64,000 nt of DNA from Streptomyces sp. NRRL WC-3742 (GTDB lineage Bacteria > Actinomycetota > Actinomycetes > Streptomycetales > Streptomycetaceae). The notes under the pieces are model-generated. The model saw nothing but the letters and a program-made list of their open reading frames with translations. It had not been told where the DNA came from and made no database searches. The position numbers were made by a program, and so were the translations under genes. Each line of letters begins with the position of its first letter. Within the stretch, counting starts at the first letter, position 1. Where the stretch lies: positions 7,573 through 71,572 of the forward strand of contig NZ_JOCF01000039.1 of assembly GCF_000720635.1 (NCBI RefSeq), given 5' to 3'. Shown one piece after another: positions 45,245-53,349 of this stretch.

Positions 45245-46177
45245 TCAGTGTTCGAGGACCATCGCGGCGAACGTCGCCCCGAGCCCCACGCTGGTCATCA
45301 GGTAGCGGTCGCCGGGGCGCAGCCGCCCCAGCTCGGTGGCCTTCTCCAGGTTGATGAAGGGGTCCGCGCCGAAGCAGTGCCCGGTGCTGCCGACCAGGTC
45401 GAGGAAGACCTTCTCGATCGGCAGGCCGAGGGCCTTGCAGACGCCCAGCCAGGAGAGCCGGTTGACGTTGTGCGGCAGGACCAGCGCCAGTTCGTCGAGG
45501 GAGCAGTCCGCCTCGGCGAGGGCCGCCTCGATCACCTCGTACAGGCCCGGCCCGTACAGGTCCTGGAAGTCCTTGGCGGCGGCCTCGTCCATCGTGAACT
45601 GGTCGCCGAAGCGCGGGTACGTACGGGTGGCGTACCCGAGGAGCCGGTTCGGACCGGAGCGGTCGGCGCTCACCAGGACGGCGACGGTGCCCTCGCCCAT
45701 CACGGTCACGTCCGGGATCGACTGGGTGTGCACGGTGCACGCCTTCTCGCCGGCCAGGATCAGCGCGAGCGCGTCCGGGTCCGGGTCGGAGGCGAGCAGC
45801 GTGCCCGCGAGGTCGAGGGCGAGCAGCCCGGAGGCGCACGCGTGGTGGGAGACGACGAACGCGGAGGCGTGCTCCAGCCCCAGTTCGGCCTGCACCGGCC
45901 CGAGGGAGGTCATCGGGTACGGGAGCGGTGAGGGCATGGTGCGCGCCTGCAGCACGTACCGGACGCGCTGTTCCTGGCCTCGCAGTTCCACCAGCTTGGT
46001 CGCGGCGCGCAGCAGCAGGTCGGTCTCGCCGGCCGCGGGGTCGCGGCACACCTCGGCGAGACCGTAGAAGCGCTGGTAGCGCCTCAACTGGACGTCCGTG
46101 AGCTGGAGTTTCTCCTGGAACTGCGAGATCTGGATCGTGTCGGGAAGGTAGCTGGAGACGGCCGTGATCGACGTCAT
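45245..46177 (-). CDS. Beta-ketoacyl-ACP synthase III-like enzyme
   Basis: A 310-aa thiolase-fold enzyme of the FabH type. The nucleophile is in SHHACASGLLALDL (Cys about residue 114) and His in VLPHNVNRLS (about residue 236). The third catalytic position is unusual: FabH has GNTSAAS, but here the turn reads GSTGHCFGADPF, so the Asn is not in its normal context. It could start a chain by condensing the ACP-bound aminoacyl or acyl group with malonyl-ACP. Alternatively it could act as an acyltransferase, as some KSIII relatives do. It is the first gene of the seven-gene right-hand operon and has three SARP-type repeats just upstream. Confidence 0.82.
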   Translation of the reverse strand: MTSITAVSSYLPDTIQISQFQEKLQLTDVQLRRYQRFYGLAEVCRDPAAGETDLLLRAATKLVELRGQEQRVRYVLQARTMPSPLPYPMTSLGPVQAELGLEHASAFVVSHHACASGLLALDLAGTLLASDPDPDALALILAGEKACTVHTQSIPDVTVMGEGTVAVLVSADRSGPNRLLGYATRTYPRFGDQFTMDEAAAKDFQDLYGPGLYEVIEAALAEADCSLDELALVLPHNVNRLSWLGVCKALGLPIEKVFLDLVGSTGHCFGADPFINLEKATELGRLRPGDRYLMTSVGLGATFAAMVLEH

Positions 46178-46200
46178 GCCCACTACGGTCGCTGGCTCCG

Positions 46201-46227
46201 CTGACGCCCAACTGACGCCGTGCTGAC
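46201..46227 (-). promoter_or_regulatory. SARP-type triple repeat before the KSIII operon
   Basis: CTGAC starts at 46201, 46212 and 46223, exactly 11 bp apart (GTCAG on the coding strand). A TAGTGG -10-like word follows within 20 bp, very near the ATG at 46177, so the transcript may have a very short or no leader. This marks the right edge of the cluster. Confidence 0.82.
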
Positions 46228-46262
46228 CTCGCGCGTCTCCGGGGCCGTCCGGGCCCGGGAAC

Positions 46263-46300
46263 GACGGGAGGAGTGCGCCTCCCGGCACACTCCTCCCGTC
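46263..46300 (-). terminator. Terminator of the TrmH operon at the cluster's right edge
   Basis: The arms GACGGGAGGAGTG (46263-46275) and CACTCCTCCCGTC (46288-46300) form a perfect 13-bp stem with a 12-nt loop. A 9-bp tandem repeat (CCGGGCACA-like, five units from 46311 to 46355) lies between it and the TrmH stop. Confidence 0.82.
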
Positions 46301-46365
46301 ACCTCGTCAACCGGGCACACCGGGCACACCGGGCGCACCGGGCGCACCGGGCAACCGGTCGTCCG

Positions 46366-46953
46366 TCAGTCCTCGTCGAGGCCGTCCAGCCCGTCGAGGG
46401 CACCCGCGTCGCTCCCGTCCGGGGTCCCGCTGATCGCGTACCCCTGGCGGCGCGCCTCGTAGCAGGCCACCGTGGCCGCCGCCGAGACGTTCAGCGAGCC
46501 GACCCGGCCCAGCTGCGGCACGAAGACCACCTGGTCGCAGAGGGCCAGCGTCTCCGGGGTGATCCCGCGGTCCTCGTGCCCGAGCACGAAGGCCACCGCC
46601 GGGGTCAGCTCGGCGGCGAACATCGGCACCGCGTCGTCCGCCAGCTCCAGGCCGACGACCTTGAAGCCGTCCGCCTTCGCCGCCGCCACCGCCTCGGCGG
46701 CGGTCGGGAAGTGCTCCACCTTGAGGTACTTGTCGGTGCCCATGGCGGCCTTCTGCGCCCCGGAGGAGCGCACCGACGGGGTGTCCCCGGTCAGGTAGAG
46801 CTTCTCGGCGCCCATCGCCGCCCCGGTCCGCACCACCGAGCCGACGTTGAACGGCGACTGGAGGTTCTCCAGGATCATCGCGAGCCGGAACTCGTTGCTG
46901 CGCCGCCACGAGCGGTGCAGTCGCTTCAGTTCGGTCCCGTGCAACTGCTTCAC
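46366..46953 (-). CDS. TrmH/SpoU-family RNA 2'-O-methyltransferase
   Basis: A 195-aa SPOUT methyltransferase with the three family motifs: LENLQSPFNVGSVVRTGAAMG (about residues 29-49), VAFVLGHEDRGITPE, and VFVPQLGRVGSLNVSAAATVACYEA. It methylates the 2'-hydroxyl of a tRNA or rRNA nucleotide using SAM; the target base is unknown. The GTG at 46953 overlaps the stop of the upstream methyltransferase gene (GTGA), and the reading frame before it is unrelated. First core gene beyond the biosynthetic cluster. Confidence 0.9.
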   Translation of the reverse strand: MKQLHGTELKRLHRSWRRSNEFRLAMILENLQSPFNVGSVVRTGAAMGAEKLYLTGDTPSVRSSGAQKAAMGTDKYLKVEHFPTAAEAVAAAKADGFKVVGLELADDAVPMFAAELTPAVAFVLGHEDRGITPETLALCDQVVFVPQLGRVGSLNVSAAATVACYEARRQGYAISGTPDGSDAGALDGLDGLDED

Positions 46954-47594
46954 GACGTCGTACCCCGTCCACTCTCGGTGCCCTCGCCCGACTCGGGGCG
47001 GGGCCGTGCTTCCAGAATCCGGAACCCGTTCACCGAGGTGACCCGGGTGGTCGGGTAGCCCTGCCCGTTCAGCCACGCCTGCAGCGAGTCCGAGCCCAGG
47101 TGCTTCTGCACCACCAGGAACGCCGAGCCGTCCGGGGTCAGCCGCCCGAGCCAGTGCGTCAGCAGCCGGCGCAGCTCCGCCTTGCCGATCCGGATCGGCG
47201 GGTTGGAGTAGATGGTGGCGAACCGCAGGTCCTCCGGGACGTCCTCGGGCAGCGAAGCCTGGACGTTGCCCAGCCGCAGCGCCTGCGCGTTCAGCCGGAC
47301 GAGTTCCAGCGCCCGCTCGTTCACGTCCACGGCCCACACCGGCAGCCGCTTGCGGCGGCTCGCCCAGGTCAGCGCGATCGGGCCGTAGCCGCAGCCCACG
47401 TCCAGGATCGGGCCGCGCACCCGCGGCTGCGGGGCGTGCTCCAGCAGGATGCGGGTGCCCTTGTCGAGGCCGCCGTGGGAGAACACCCCGGTGTCGGTGG
47501 TCAGTTCCAGGGTGAGGTCCGGCAGGGAGACCGTGATCGGCCTGCGCTCGCTGGCGACCTCGGGTGCACTGGAGAAGTAGTGCGAGCCGGACAT
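46950..47594 (-). CDS. RsmC-like class I methyltransferase
   Basis: A 214-aa SAM-dependent methyltransferase. It starts MSGSHYFSSAPEVASERR, has motif I ILDVGCGYGPIAL (about residues 65-77), the acidic loop VWAVDVNERAL and the catalytic NPPI (YSNPPIRIG), which marks N-methylation of guanine in rRNA (RsmC/RsmD group). The ATG at 47594 is chosen over the open frame back to 47654 because family similarity begins there. It overlaps trmH, so both probably modify RNA in one transcript. Confidence 0.85.
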   Translation of the reverse strand: MSGSHYFSSAPEVASERRPITVSLPDLTLELTTDTGVFSHGGLDKGTRILLEHAPQPRVRGPILDVGCGYGPIALTWASRRKRLPVWAVDVNERALELVRLNAQALRLGNVQASLPEDVPEDLRFATIYSNPPIRIGKAELRRLLTHWLGRLTPDGSAFLVVQKHLGSDSLQAWLNGQGYPTTRVTSVNGFRILEARPRPESGEGTESGRGTTS

Positions 47595-47694
47595 GCGATT
47601 CCTGTTGTTCGTGAGCCCTTGGTACGGCACCGATCGTACCCCGGTGGCCTCCACCGGGGTTCCCGACCGCTTTCCGCCCTCCGGGACGACGGCC

Positions 47695-48165
47695 CTACAG
47701 GGCGCCCGGGGTCTTGCGGGTGGTGATGTTGATCCGGTTCCAGGTGTTGATCGTGAAGCAGACCGAGACCAGGTGCGCCAGCTCCTCGTCCTCGAAGTGC
47801 GCGGCCGCCCGGGCGTACGCGGCGTCCGAGACCCCGCCGCCGATCTTCGCGATCTCCTCCGCGAGGGCCAGCGCGGCCCGCTCCTTCTCGCTGTAGACCC
47901 CGGCCGGGGCCTCGTGCCACACCGGCAGCAGGTAGATCCGCTCGTCGCTCTCGCCGGCCTTGCGGGCGTCCTTGGTGTGCATGTCCAGGCAGTACGCGCA
48001 GTTGTTCAGCTGAGAGGTGCGCATCTGCACCAGCTCGACCAGCGCCGGGTCCAGGCCCTCCCGGGCGGCCGCGTCCAGGGCGATCATCGCGCGGAACACC
48101 TTGGGGACGGTGCGGGCGTAGTCGAGGCGGCGGGCGGGGGCTTCGGTGATCTCGTTCGTCGTCAT
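47695..48165 (-). CDS. AhpD/carboxymuconolactone decarboxylase-family protein
   Basis: A 156-aa protein of the CMD fold with the redox pair CAYCLDMHTKDARKAG (two Cys and a His, about residues 55-61), typical of alkylhydroperoxidase-like AhpD proteins. Such proteins reduce peroxides with a thiol partner; many actinobacterial copies have no known partner. The ATG at 48165 follows the family-like start MTTNEITEAPARRLDYARTV. It stands alone on the minus strand. Confidence 0.87.
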   Translation of the reverse strand: MTTNEITEAPARRLDYARTVPKVFRAMIALDAAAREGLDPALVELVQMRTSQLNNCAYCLDMHTKDARKAGESDERIYLLPVWHEAPAGVYSEKERAALALAEEIAKIGGGVSDAAYARAAAHFEDEELAHLVSVCFTINTWNRINITTRKTPGAL

Positions 48166-48307
48166 GACTACGACTCTAGGTGCCGAATGCACCCCTCCTC
48201 TGGGTCATTCGAAGCCTGTTTTCGTGGGTCAATCCGGCTCGCTGCCGTCGCGCCGGGCGGCGGGGCGGCGGATACTGCCAGTACCGCCACCACCGAGGAC
48301 GGACGCC

Positions 48308-48505
48308 ATGCCGCAGAACCACGAGGACTACCTGATCGACGAGACCGTCGAGACCGTCGAGCCGGACGAGGCGGCCCCCGAGGGCGACGAGTACGACGAG
48401 GTCGCCGAGCGCCGGGCCGTCGGCGCCGACCCGGCCACGGACGTCGCGGACGCCGCCGAGCAGAGCCGGGTCGTGCAGCTCGACGAGGACGAGTACCGGG
48501 AATAG
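48308..48505 (+). CDS. Small acidic hypothetical protein
   Basis: A 65-aa, strongly acidic protein (MPQNHEDYLIDETVETVEPD at the start, VVQLDEDEYRE at the end) with no hydrophobic segment and no motif I recognise. Its composition and codon use look like a real streptomycete gene (GC-rich third positions). The frame extends back to 48146, but the ATG at 48308 fits better. It converges with the large membrane-protein gene, 20 bp away. Confidence 0.65.
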   Translation: MPQNHEDYLIDETVETVEPDEAAPEGDEYDEVAERRAVGADPATDVADAAEQSRVVQLDEDEYRE

Positions 48506-48524
48506 ACGAGTACCGGGAGCGGGG

Positions 48525-51002
48525 TCACAGCGCCCGGCGCCGCTGGAGCCAGGCCATCGCCGCCCAGCCCGGCAGCACCGGCAGGATCAGCGTCAGCAGC
48601 CGGAACAGCACCACGGACGCCGTCGCGCCGCCCTCCTCCATCGACGCCGTGCTCTGCAGCAGCGTGACCAGCGTGAACTCCACCGCCCCGGCCCCGCCCG
48701 GGGTCGGGGCCGTGTTCCCCACCGCGCTGCCCACCAGCAGCACCACCGCCACCGCGGCGTAGGACGGCTGCCGGCCGACCGCCTGCGCGCAGCAGTACAG
48801 GCAGGTGATCAGGCAGATCGACACCAGCAGCTGCCCGGTCACCCCGACCGCCAGCCGCCCCGGGCTGCGCAGCAGGTCCAGCAGCCGGGGCAGCACCTCG
48901 GCGGTCAGCGGCCGCAGCCGCGCCGCCAGCCACCGCCGCGCCGGCGGGATCGCGGACACCACCGTCAGCAGCGCCGCCGCCACCGCCAGCCCGCCCACCA
49001 CGGTGGGCAGCACCTTGAGCTCCGAGCCGCCGGGCTGGAAGTCCAACAGGTAGACGAAGGCGCCGAGCTGCAGCAGGTGCAGCACCAGCCCGATCAGGTT
49101 GCTCACCCCGACGCTGGACAGCGCCTGGGCGGTCGGGATCCCGGCCTTCTGCAGCAGCCGGGTGTTCAGCGCGATTCCGCCGACGCCCCCGGGCGAGACC
49201 AGCTTCACGAACGACCCGGCGAGCTGCGCCAGCACCACGTTGCGGAACTCCAGCCGCTCCGGCACGAACCCGGCGAACCCCACCCCCGCCGCGACGTGGC
49301 TCGCCGCCGCGGCGAGCACGGCCAGCGCCAGCCACCACGGATCCGCGTCCCCCAGCACCGCGACCGGGTTCTCCTCCGCCGCGAACAGCTGCGGGATCAG
49401 CCACCACCCGGCCACCACCGCGCCCACGACGGCCAGCAGCGTCCGCGGCCGCAGCCGCTCCACCCGCACCGGCCGCCCCACCCCCTGCGCCCGCCCGCGC
49501 AGCACCTCCGCCCTGATCTCCTCCAGCAGCCCGCCACCCTCGTCGGCGGGGTGGCCCTTGAGGGCCTGGCGGATGGGGCGGGGGAACGCGATCGGCTGGA
49601 GCACGGGCAGCGCGGCGAGCACCGGCTCGGGGCCGAGCACGGCGATGGCGGCATGGACGGTACGGGCGGGGCCCGCGCGCAGGGAGAGCACGGTGAGCAG
49701 CTGGGCGATGTCGAAGGCCAGGACGAGTTCCCCGGCTGCGATGTCCCCGTCCGCGAAGTCGACGAGGTGCACCGCGCCCTCCCCGTCCACGAGGACCGCG
49801 GTGGGCACCAGCGTCCGGTGGGCGATCTCGCGGCGCTGGAGCAGGGCGAGCTGCCGCCAGGCGTCGGCGAGGAGGTCGTCGGTGAGTTCCCCGTCCTCGA
49901 GCCGGTCCAGGGTGCGCCCGGCGAGGGCCTCGTACGCGATGAGCGCGGTGTCCGGCCCGATGCCCGCGGTGGCGGCGATGCGCCGGGTGCGCACGCCCGC
50001 GGCGAGGGCCGCGTACGTGACGAGGGCCTCGTGCTCCAGCCCGGTGCGCGGGGAGCGCAGCGTGCGGGGGTGCGGCGCGGTGTGCAGCCGCAGCCGGCGC
50101 CAGGCGCGCTGGACGGCGGCGGCGGTGACGGCCTGCCGGTCGAGGAGCTGGACGTCGAGCGCGGGCCGGTCGTCGGCCTGCCGGACGCGGTAGCGGTCGG
50201 GCCCGGCGGGCTGTGCCTCGACGGGCCGCAGCCCGCTCTCCCGCAGGGCCCGCAGCACCTCCCCGGGCCGGGGCCGGGGGTCGGGGGTGCCGACGGCGTA
50301 GAGGGTGCCGTGGGCGACGGTCCAGCCGGTGAGCAGGCCGAGGAGCAGCGCGCTGGGCGTGGTGTACCGGCCGGCGAGCCCGGCGGCGCAGGAGAGTGCG
50401 AGGACGGCCCAGGGCACCCGGCGCTCCCGGCTGCCGGAGGCGGTCATGAAGGCGAGGACGGGTGCGAGGTACCCGTACACGATGGCGCTGTGCCCGTTCC
50501 CCTCGCCGGGCAGCGGCTGGGTGAGCGCGGCGAGGAGCGAGTCCGGGGCGAGCCGTTCGCAGCCGAGGTCGAGCAGGAGGGTGGCGCCGTACGCGAGGAC
50601 GGCGGCGAGCAGCCCGTCGGAGACCTGCTGGAGGGCCCGCCGCCGGTCGGGCCCGAGCAGGCGCCGGGCGGCGAGCGCGACCGGGACGAGCAGGACGGCG
50701 CCCGTGGTGAGGCCCTCGGCGATCCGGGCGAGCGGCCGCGGCACGAGGGCGGCGGCGTCCGCGACATCGGAGGCGAGGCCCCCGGTGGTGGCGCGGGCGT
50801 AGTCGGCGAGCAGCAGGGCGAGGGCCACGACGGCGAGCCCGGTGAGCAGCCGGATCAGCGCGGCGGGCTGCCGGACACGGCCGTTGCCGGACCCGGGTAT
50901 CACCCCGGACCCCTTTCCGGCCTGCCCCTCGCCCTGAATCTCGCCCTGAATCTCGTCCTGCACGCCGCTCGTTCTCCCCGTCACGATCGCCACGGGGGGC
51001 AT
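48525..51002 (-). CDS. Large membrane protein with C-terminal flippase-like (LPG_synthase_TM) domain
   Basis: 825 aa. After a short charged start come several membrane helices (about residues 40-260, such as LTGLAVVALALLLADYA and PWAVLALSCAAGLAG). A soluble kinase-like middle part follows (about 270-490; AHRTLVPTAVLVDGEGAVHLVDFADG resembles an aminoglycoside-phosphotransferase-like core). The C-terminus is an AglD/MprF-type flippase domain with about eight helices, including SFVKLVSPGGVGGIALNTRLLQKAG and APTPGGAGAVEFTLVTLL. This two-part design is common in actinobacteria; it probably moves or modifies a lipid-linked compound. ATG 51002, GTG 50993 and GTG 50984 are all possible starts. Confidence 0.82.
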   Translation of the reverse strand: MPPVAIVTGRTSGVQDEIQGEIQGEGQAGKGSGVIPGSGNGRVRQPAALIRLLTGLAVVALALLLADYARATTGGLASDVADAAALVPRPLARIAEGLTTGAVLLVPVALAARRLLGPDRRRALQQVSDGLLAAVLAYGATLLLDLGCERLAPDSLLAALTQPLPGEGNGHSAIVYGYLAPVLAFMTASGSRERRVPWAVLALSCAAGLAGRYTTPSALLLGLLTGWTVAHGTLYAVGTPDPRPRPGEVLRALRESGLRPVEAQPAGPDRYRVRQADDRPALDVQLLDRQAVTAAAVQRAWRRLRLHTAPHPRTLRSPRTGLEHEALVTYAALAAGVRTRRIAATAGIGPDTALIAYEALAGRTLDRLEDGELTDDLLADAWRQLALLQRREIAHRTLVPTAVLVDGEGAVHLVDFADGDIAAGELVLAFDIAQLLTVLSLRAGPARTVHAAIAVLGPEPVLAALPVLQPIAFPRPIRQALKGHPADEGGGLLEEIRAEVLRGRAQGVGRPVRVERLRPRTLLAVVGAVVAGWWLIPQLFAAEENPVAVLGDADPWWLALAVLAAAASHVAAGVGFAGFVPERLEFRNVVLAQLAGSFVKLVSPGGVGGIALNTRLLQKAGIPTAQALSSVGVSNLIGLVLHLLQLGAFVYLLDFQPGGSELKVLPTVVGGLAVAAALLTVVSAIPPARRWLAARLRPLTAEVLPRLLDLLRSPGRLAVGVTGQLLVSICLITCLYCCAQAVGRQPSYAAVAVVLLVGSAVGNTAPTPGGAGAVEFTLVTLLQSTASMEEGGATASVVLFRLLTLILPVLPGWAAMAWLQRRRAL

Positions 51003-51072
51003 GCTGTCATGCCGCCGAGGCAGGGCGTGTCGTGAACGGGCGGGGCGGCGGCCGTCACTACCCTCGTCGATC

Positions 51073-51339
51073 ATGAGCGCCTGCGAAGACCTCGCCGCGG
51101 CACCCCGGAACATCGATCCCCTCCCGCCCGTCGACGGCTGCGCCGACTGCCTGGCCCACGGCAGCCGGGACTGGGTGCACCTGCGGATCTGCCTGGACTG
51201 CGGCCACATCGGCTGCTGCGACTTCTCGCCGCAGCGCCACGCCACCGCCCACTTCCACGACAGCTCCCACCCGGTGATCCGCTCGTACGAGCCGGGGGAG
51301 GACTGGCGTTGGTGCTTCGTCCACGAGGTCATGGGCTGA
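51073..51339 (+). CDS. UBP-type zinc finger protein
   Basis: An 88-aa protein made almost wholly of a ZnF-UBP domain: CADCLAHGSRDWVHLRICLDCGHIGCCDFS (read in two parts) and HATAHFHDSSHPVI, with ordered Cys and His zinc ligands. In eukaryotes this fold binds ubiquitin C-termini; in actinobacteria such stand-alone proteins are common and of unknown role. The ATG at 51073 is the first that fits. Confidence 0.88.
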   Translation: MSACEDLAAAPRNIDPLPPVDGCADCLAHGSRDWVHLRICLDCGHIGCCDFSPQRHATAHFHDSSHPVIRSYEPGEDWRWCFVHEVMG

Positions 51340-51465
51340 CGGCCGGCCCCTGGGGCCGTTCGGGTGGCACGGGCGCCCCGGCTCGGTAAAATCCGGACAT
51401 AACGCCCGTGCGGGTCCCCGCCCGACGCCTCCGTCCGGCCGGCGCCCGCCGAAGGGAGGCCGACG

Positions 51466-51738
51466 ATGACCAAACGATCACCGGGCAGCACCGCCCAGCT
51501 CCGCCAGGGCACCCAGGACCTGCTGCAGCGCCGGGGCATGGCGAGCACCCCCAGCAGGCTCGGACCGCAGCCGGGCACCGGCATCGGGGCCCACGCCTCC
51601 GCCGGACCGGTCGGCGCCGACGCCTTCCGCCACGGCGGGCGCGACACGGCGACCTCCGCGATGCACGCGGCCCCGGCGATGCACGCCGAACTCAAGGGCC
51701 ACCGCCACCGCGGCGCCGAGAAGCACTCCGCCCACTGA
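51466..51738 (+). CDS. Hypothetical small protein
   Basis: 90 aa, rich in Ala, Gly, His and Arg (MTKRSPGSTAQLRQGTQDLL at the start; SAMHAAPAMHAELKGHRHRG near the end). It has no membrane segment and no domain I recognise. The ATG follows GGAGG (51453-51457), well placed, which supports translation. A hairpin lies 32 bp downstream. Confidence 0.6.
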   Translation: MTKRSPGSTAQLRQGTQDLLQRRGMASTPSRLGPQPGTGIGAHASAGPVGADAFRHGGRDTATSAMHAAPAMHAELKGHRHRGAEKHSAH

Positions 51739-51769
51739 CGCGCGCCCTGACGCGTCCCGACACGTTCAG

Positions 51770-51816
51770 GTCAGGGGCGGGCCGGCCGGGAACCCGCCGG
51801 TCGCCCCGCCCCTGAC
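51770..51816 (+). terminator. Hairpin before the first ECF sigma gene
   Basis: The arms GTCAGGGGCGGG (51770-51781) and CCCGCCCCTGAC (51805-51816) form a 12-bp perfect stem with a 23-nt loop that itself contains short pairing words. Confidence 0.6.
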
Positions 51817-51895
51817 GCCCGTTCGGGCCGTTGTCGGTGCCGTGCGCTACGTTCGTCCGGCAGATCGGAACGAGAGAGTACGACGGGGGCGCAGG

Positions 51896-52876
51896 ATGTC
51901 CGAGGTGATCACCGAGGAGCCGGTCGAGATCCAGCTCGAGCGGCACCGCACCGAGCTGACGGGGTACTGCTACCGCATGCTCGGCTCGGTCTTCGAGGCC
52001 GAGGACGCGGTGCAGGAGACGATGGTCCGCGCCTGGCGCCACCACCAGGGCTTCGAGGGCCGCGCCGCCCTGCGCTCCTGGCTGTACCGCATCGCCACCA
52101 ACGTCTGCCTGGACGCGCTGAACGCCCGCAACAGCCGGGCCCGCCCGATGGACCTGGCCGGCCCGGTGACGGTCGCCACCGCGAGCGACGCCCAGCTGCC
52201 CGAGGTCACCTGGATCGGCCCGGCGCCGGACGGCCGGGTGCTCCCCGAGACGGGGGACCCGGCGGACGTCGCCTCCCAGCGCGAGTCGGTGAAGCTGGCC
52301 TTCGTCGCCGCGCTGCAGCGCCTCGCGCCCCGCCAGCGCGCCGTGCTGATCCTGCGCGAGGTGCTCGCCTGGAAGGCCGCCGAGGTGGCCGAACTGCTCG
52401 GCGTCACGGTGGCCTCCGTCAACAGCGCGCTCCAGCGCGCTCGCGCCGTCCTCGCCGCCGAGGGCGAGTTCGCCCGCCCGGCCCGGGAGCTGGACGAGGA
52501 CCACCGCGCCCTGCTGGACCGCTACGTCCGGGCCTTCGAGGCGTACGACATGGAGGGTCTGGCGGCGCTGCTGCACGAGGACGTCACGCTCAACATGCCG
52601 CCGTTCGCGATGTGGCTGCGCGGCCGGGGCGAGATCGAGGCGTGGATGCTCGGCCCGGGCTGCGGCTGCCGCGGCTCCCGGCTGCTTCCCGTGACGGCCA
52701 ACGGCGGCCCGGCCTTCGCCCAGTACCGTCCGAGCCCCGGGGGCGGGCACGAGCCGTGGGCGCTGATCGTGCCGGAGGTGTCAGAGGGCCGGATCACCGG
52801 GCTCACCAACTTCCTCGACACGGACGTGCTGTTCCCGCTGTTCGGCCTGCCGCCCCGCCTCCCCGCAGCCGAGTAG
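51896..52876 (+). CDS. ECF sigma factor with C-terminal SnoaL-like domain
   Basis: A 326-aa RNA polymerase sigma factor. Region 2 is YCYRMLGSVFEAEDAVQETMVRAWRHHQGF and WLYRIATNVCLDALNAR; region 4 is LAPRQRAVLILREVLAWKAAEVAELLGVTVASVNSALQRAR. Residues about 205-320 form a SnoaL/NTF2-like domain (YVRAFEAYDMEGLAALLHEDVTLNMPP). This is the SigJ/SigG-like ECF class in which the extra domain, rather than a separate anti-sigma factor, is thought to control activity. The ATG at 51896 follows GGGGGCGCAGG. Its 3' end overlaps the convergent STAS gene by 96 bp. Confidence 0.9.
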   Translation: MSEVITEEPVEIQLERHRTELTGYCYRMLGSVFEAEDAVQETMVRAWRHHQGFEGRAALRSWLYRIATNVCLDALNARNSRARPMDLAGPVTVATASDAQLPEVTWIGPAPDGRVLPETGDPADVASQRESVKLAFVAALQRLAPRQRAVLILREVLAWKAAEVAELLGVTVASVNSALQRARAVLAAEGEFARPARELDEDHRALLDRYVRAFEAYDMEGLAALLHEDVTLNMPPFAMWLRGRGEIEAWMLGPGCGCRGSRLLPVTANGGPAFAQYRPSPGGGHEPWALIVPEVSEGRITGLTNFLDTDVLFPLFGLPPRLPAAE

Positions 52877-53179
52877 GCCCTCGGGCACGGAGGGCACGGA
52901 GGGCACGGAGGGTACGGAGACCACGGCGGGCAGGGCGAGCAGGTCCTCGACGGCCGCCGGCCCCGGCAGCAGCGCCGCGAGCCCGCTGAACGCGAGCAGC
53001 TCCCTCAGCGGGCCGCCCGCGTTCAGCAGCACCACGCCCACCCCGTGCCGCCCGGCGGCCAGGCGCAGCCGGGCGAGCGCGTCGACGACGGCCAGGTCGG
53101 GGGCGGTCAGCGCGCCCAGGTCACAGGTGACGGCGGGGGCGCGGGCGGGTACGGGCACGGCGGTTCGGGTCAGGTTCAT
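52781..53179 (-). CDS. STAS-domain protein (anti-sigma factor antagonist-like)
   Basis: 132 aa. Residues 1-85 follow the STAS pattern: MNLTRTAVPVPARAPAVTCDLGALTAPDLAVVDALARLRLAA, then VGVVLLNAGGPLRELLAFSGLAALLPG (given here in parts). The region matching the serine-phosphorylation loop is present but poorly conserved. The tail contains a Ser-Val-Pro repeat encoded by four 9-bp units (GGCACGGAG, 52884-52919) and then runs antisense into the sigma gene for 96 bp. The end may therefore be variable or the true stop different. Such proteins usually oppose anti-sigma factors by partner switching. Confidence 0.55.
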   Translation of the reverse strand: MNLTRTAVPVPARAPAVTCDLGALTAPDLAVVDALARLRLAAGRHGVGVVLLNAGGPLRELLAFSGLAALLPGPAAVEDLLALPAVVSVPSVPSVPSVPEGLLGCGEAGRQAEQREQHVRVEEVGEPGDPAL

Positions 53180-53349
53180 ACCCCTTGGACCGTCCGCCCG
53201 GCCCGCTCTCATCGCTCGCCCCTGACACCGCCGGAAAATCTTTTCGAGGAAATCCCGCGCCGAGCGATGAGTTCCGCCCGCACCTGCGGTCCTACTCCGT
53301 GAAAGCGCGCCACCGAGGCGCCGGAACACGAACGAGGACGGACACCACC

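Noticed and set aside
46178..46365. Possible right attachment site matching the tRNA-Thr 3' end
   Set aside because: I looked for the T-arm/acceptor sequence of the tRNA here and did not see it; only a terminator and a 9-bp repeat are present.
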